The notes under the pieces: generated by a model | Seen by the model: the letters and a program-made list of their open reading frames with translations, nothing else | Database searches by the model: none | What the model was told of the DNA's origin: nothing | Position numbers and translations under genes: made by a program | Origin: Ruminococcaceae bacterium UBA1691 | Lineage (GTDB): Bacteria > Bacillota > Clostridia > Oscillospirales > Acutalibacteraceae | Assembly (NCBI GenBank): GCA_002320555.1 | Contig: DCJV01000012.1 | Span: 7,678-15,858 of the forward strand | Reading direction: 5' to 3' | DNA: 8,181 nucleotides | Part shown: piece by piece, positions 5,885 through 8,181 of the stretch | How the letters are laid out: each line of letters begins with the position of its first letter | How positions within the stretch are numbered: the first letter of the stretch is position 1

Positions 5885-7825
5885 ATGATAAATGTTACCT
5901 TAAAGGGCGGCGAAGTTCGCCAGTATGAAGCTGGAACGACGGCAATGGACGTTGCCAAATCTTTGGGCGCAGGGCTTTACAAGGCCGCGTGCTCCTGCAA
6001 AATCGATGGGACGGTCTGCGACCTGCGCACTGTCCTTCCCGGCGACTGCGAGCTTGCAATCCTCACTTTCGACGACGAGGACGGAAGGCGCGCCTTCTGG
6101 CACACGGCGTCGCATATCATGGCGCAGGCGGTAAAAAGGCTGTATCCGGATGTGAAACTCACCATCGGCCCCTCTATCGACAACGGGTTTTATTATGATT
6201 TTGACGCGCAGGAACCCTTCACGCCGGAAACGCTCGCAGAGATCGAGGCCGAGATGAAGAAAATCGTCAAGGAAGCGCTGCCGCTCGAGCGGTTTGAGCT
6301 CTCCCCGGACGAGGCGGTCAGGCTGATGGAGACGAAAAACGAGCCGTACAAGGTGGAGCTCATCCGTGAACACGCGGAGAAGGGCGAGCCGATTTCCTTT
6401 TACCGGCAGGGGGAATTCACGGAGCTTTGCGCGGGGCCGCACCTCCCGGATACCGGCCGCGTGAAGGCCTTCAAGCTGACCAGTTGCACCGGCGCTTATT
6501 GGCGTGGCGACGCGAAGAACAAAATGCTCCAGCGCATCTACGGTACGGCGTTTCCGAAGCAGTCTGAGCTGGAAGCGCACCTTACTCAGCTGGAGGAGGC
6601 GAAAAAGCGTGACCACAACAAGCTCGGCCGGGAGCTCGAGCTCTTCACAACCTCCGATGTGATCGGCCAGGGCTTGCCGATCCTGCTGCCGAAGGGCGCG
6701 CGCATCGTCCAGATCCTGCAGCGCTTCGTGGAGGATGAGGAGCAAAAACGCGGCTGGCTGCTGACGAAAACGCCGTTTATGGCGAAAAGCGACCTCTATA
6801 AGATTTCCGGCCACTGGGATCACTATAAGGATGGCATGTTCGTACTGGGCGATGAGGAAAAGGACGACGAAGTTTTCGCCCTGCGCCCAATGACCTGCCC
6901 GTTCCAGTACCAGGCGTATCTCAACAAATCGCGCTCCTACCGCGACCTGCCCCTGCGCTATAACGAGACCTCCACGCTCTTCCGCAACGAAGCGTCCGGC
7001 GAGATGCACGGTCTGATTCGCGTGCGGCAGTTCACGATCTCCGAGGGGCACCTGATGTGTACACCCGAGCAGCTGGAGGACGAATTCAGGGGCTGCCTGG
7101 AGCTCGCCATCTTCATGCTGAAAACGCTGGGGCTTTATGAGGACGTATCCTACCGCTTCTCCCAGTGGGATCCGGACGACCGTGAAAAATATATTGGCAC
7201 GCCAGAGCAGTGGGATGAAGCACAGGGCGTGATGCAGAAAATTCTCGACCATTTGGGGCTTGACTATGCCGTGGGCGTGGGCGAGGCCGCATTTTACGGG
7301 CCGAAGCTCGATATCCAGATCAAGAATGTCCACGGCAAGGAGGATACGCTCATCACCATCCAGATCGACCAGATGCTTGCGGAAAAATTCGGCATGGAAT
7401 ATACGGATAAGGATGGCGTCAAGAAGAACCCCTATATTATCCACCGCACCTCCATCGGCTGCTACGAGCGCACGCTCGCCCTGCTGATCGAAAAATACGC
7501 GGGCGCTTTCCCGCTGTGGCTCGCGCCGGAGCAAGTGCGCATCCTGCCGATCTCCGAGCGGCACCATGAGGCGGCGCGGGCGGTTTATGAGAAGCTGTTC
7601 GACGCAGGGCTTCGCGTGGAGCTCGACGAGCGCAGTGAAAAAATCGGCTATAAGATTCGCGAAGCGCAGCTGCAGAAGATTCCGTATATGCTCGTCGTCG
7701 GCGATAAGGAGGTTGAGAGCGGGACCGTGTCTGTGCGCAGACGCGGGGAAGGCGACATCGGGGCGATGGCGACCGACGATTTCCTGGCCCACGCGCTGCT
7801 TGAGATTGCAGAGAAGAGGAAGTGA
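5885..7825 (+). CDS. thrS: Threonyl-tRNA synthetase
   Basis: 646 residues, full length. It charges tRNA-Thr in the cytoplasm. Domains in order: TGS (about 1-61); N-terminal editing domain with H73-x3-H77 and C182-x3-H186, the four residues that clear mis-attached serine; class II catalytic core with zinc ligands C338 (RPMTCPF), H389 (ISEGHLMC) and H520 (IIHRTS); motif 2 arginine R367 (LFRNEASGEMHG); motif 3 arginine R529 (GCYERTLALL); and an anticodon-binding domain from about 548 (PEQVRILPIS) to the end. The MTCPFQYQAY and GCYERT forms differ from the MNCPGH and GSMERF of E. coli and resemble what I recall of clostridial enzymes. The ATG at 5885 has AGGAGG (5871-5876) 8 nt upstream. Uncharged tRNA-Thr probably raises its expression through the T-box at 4294-4569, via readthrough across the AraC gene. 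No key residue is missing. Confidence 0.98.
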   Translation: MINVTLKGGEVRQYEAGTTAMDVAKSLGAGLYKAACSCKIDGTVCDLRTVLPGDCELAILTFDDEDGRRAFWHTASHIMAQAVKRLYPDVKLTIGPSIDNGFYYDFDAQEPFTPETLAEIEAEMKKIVKEALPLERFELSPDEAVRLMETKNEPYKVELIREHAEKGEPISFYRQGEFTELCAGPHLPDTGRVKAFKLTSCTGAYWRGDAKNKMLQRIYGTAFPKQSELEAHLTQLEEAKKRDHNKLGRELELFTTSDVIGQGLPILLPKGARIVQILQRFVEDEEQKRGWLLTKTPFMAKSDLYKISGHWDHYKDGMFVLGDEEKDDEVFALRPMTCPFQYQAYLNKSRSYRDLPLRYNETSTLFRNEASGEMHGLIRVRQFTISEGHLMCTPEQLEDEFRGCLELAIFMLKTLGLYEDVSYRFSQWDPDDREKYIGTPEQWDEAQGVMQKILDHLGLDYAVGVGEAAFYGPKLDIQIKNVHGKEDTLITIQIDQMLAEKFGMEYTDKDGVKKNPYIIHRTSIGCYERTLALLIEKYAGAFPLWLAPEQVRILPISERHHEAARAVYEKLFDAGLRVELDERSEKIGYKIREAQLQKIPYMLVVGDKEVESGTVSVRRRGEGDIGAMATDDFLAHALLEIAEKRK

Positions 7826-7991
7826 TTTCGCCCTCGTCAGGCAGAAAGGGCCGTTATGGACGCCCCGGTTAGAATGCCTTTTCTTCACGAATGAGAACGG
7901 GCGTTCAGCAAGCGCATGGGAAAACGTGGTATCCTTATGTTCCATTGTCGTTTGCGAAGAGGGCAGTAAGCTACTCGATATAACGAAACAA
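7826..7991. other. Intergenic stretch after thrS
   Basis: No ORF with a ribosome binding site and no hairpin with a T tract is visible here, so the thrS transcript has no recognisable intrinsic terminator. Small inverted repeats such as GAACGGGCGTTC are too short to interpret. Confidence 0.5.
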
Positions 7992-8024
7992 GCGCTCTGT
8001 AAAAATACACATTTTACGGAGCGC
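7981..8024 (-). terminator. Probable terminator for a minus-strand gene to the right
   Basis: A 13-bp stem pairs 7992-8004 with 8012-8024 (GCGCTCTGTAAAA with TTTTACGGAGCGC, one G-U pair) around a 7-nt loop. On the minus strand the tail is TTGTTTCGTTA, a moderate T tract; on the plus strand no T run follows. It lies 25 bp beyond a minus-strand stop codon at 8050, so it fits a terminator for that reading frame. Confidence 0.6.
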
Positions 8025-8049
8025 CTGTCAGCGTGTCGAAAAAGGGACA

Positions 8050-8181
8050 TCATTTCGCCAGAACCATTTCGTAAAATTTCTGCATTACGGTTGCTTTTTC
8101 TGATTGCCCTGACAAGGGAAGAAGAAATTGAAATGCGCTCAGGCCGCGCGGGCCCTTCCTTTTCCGCTCGGCCGGAAAAGG
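8050..8181 (-). CDS. Possible C-terminal end of an unidentified minus-strand gene
   Basis: A frame entering from the right edge stays open for 43 codons and stops with TGA at 8052-8050. The visible tail ends in VMQKFYEMVLAK, which looks protein-like, and a terminator-type hairpin in the right direction lies 25 bp downstream. I do not recognise a family. A perfect 9-bp inverted repeat (8158-8166 with 8173-8181) falls within the frame, which is unusual inside coding DNA and argues for caution. Confidence 0.3.
   Translation of the reverse strand, partial: PFPAERKRKGPRGLSAFQFLLPLSGQSEKATVMQKFYEMVLAK
8158..8181. repeat. Perfect 9-bp inverted repeat at the right edge
   Basis: CCTTTTCCG (8158-8166) and CGGAAAAGG (8173-8181) enclose a 6-nt loop. 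The second arm ends exactly at the window edge, so the stem may extend further. It could be a terminator or a small repeat; its flank outside the window is needed to tell. Confidence 0.5.

Noticed and set aside
7992..8024. 13-bp hairpin as the thrS terminator
   Set aside because: No T tract follows on the plus strand, and it is more than 160 bp after the thrS stop; the tail fits the minus strand better.
5900..8053. Long minus-strand open frame (717 codons) across thrS
   Set aside because: It lies antisense to a fully supported thrS with every catalytic residue in place; the reverse frame has an Arg/Leu/His-rich shadow composition and no ribosome binding site.

Overview
The window looks like chromosomal DNA from a moderately GC-rich Firmicute, probably a Clostridia/Oscillospiraceae-type organism. 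The evidence is the pairing of RNase Y with YmdB, a T-box leader, a ThrRS with clostridial-style motifs, strong GGAGG-type ribosome binding sites and sigma-A-like promoters. The lineage is inferred from gene content; no marker gene fixes it.

Left block (minus strand, read right to left, 3893 to 1): rny (RNase Y, the membrane-bound mRNA endonuclease), an intrinsic terminator, ymdB (metallophosphoesterase), then a lipoprotein that is a family-5 solute-binding protein of a peptide/nickel-type ABC importer and runs off the left edge. The solute-binding protein is open for 452 codons.

Central control region (about 3894-4999): two consensus-like promoters diverge. The minus one (TTGACA-17-TAAAAT) should drive rny with a leader of roughly 218 nt. 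The plus one (TTGACA-17-TAATAT) drives a T-box leader with recognisable stem I, stem III, T-box core and terminator. The best specifier candidate is ACC (Thr). Just beyond the T-box terminator lies a probable 58-residue ORF on the opposite strand, which ends 1-2 nt from that terminator and appears to use it in reverse.

Right block (plus strand, 5000-7825): an AraC-family regulator and thrS, 15 bp apart, look like one operon. The T-box most likely senses uncharged tRNA-Thr and controls thrS by readthrough. It sits about 1.3 kb from thrS, with the AraC gene and the antisense small ORF in between, where a T-box normally abuts its target. This is the most unusual arrangement in the window.

Right edge (7826-8181): no convincing thrS terminator. 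A 13-bp hairpin with a weak T tract on the minus strand lies downstream of what may be the last 43 codons of another minus-strand gene. I found no CRISPR array, insertion sequence, rRNA or tRNA gene.
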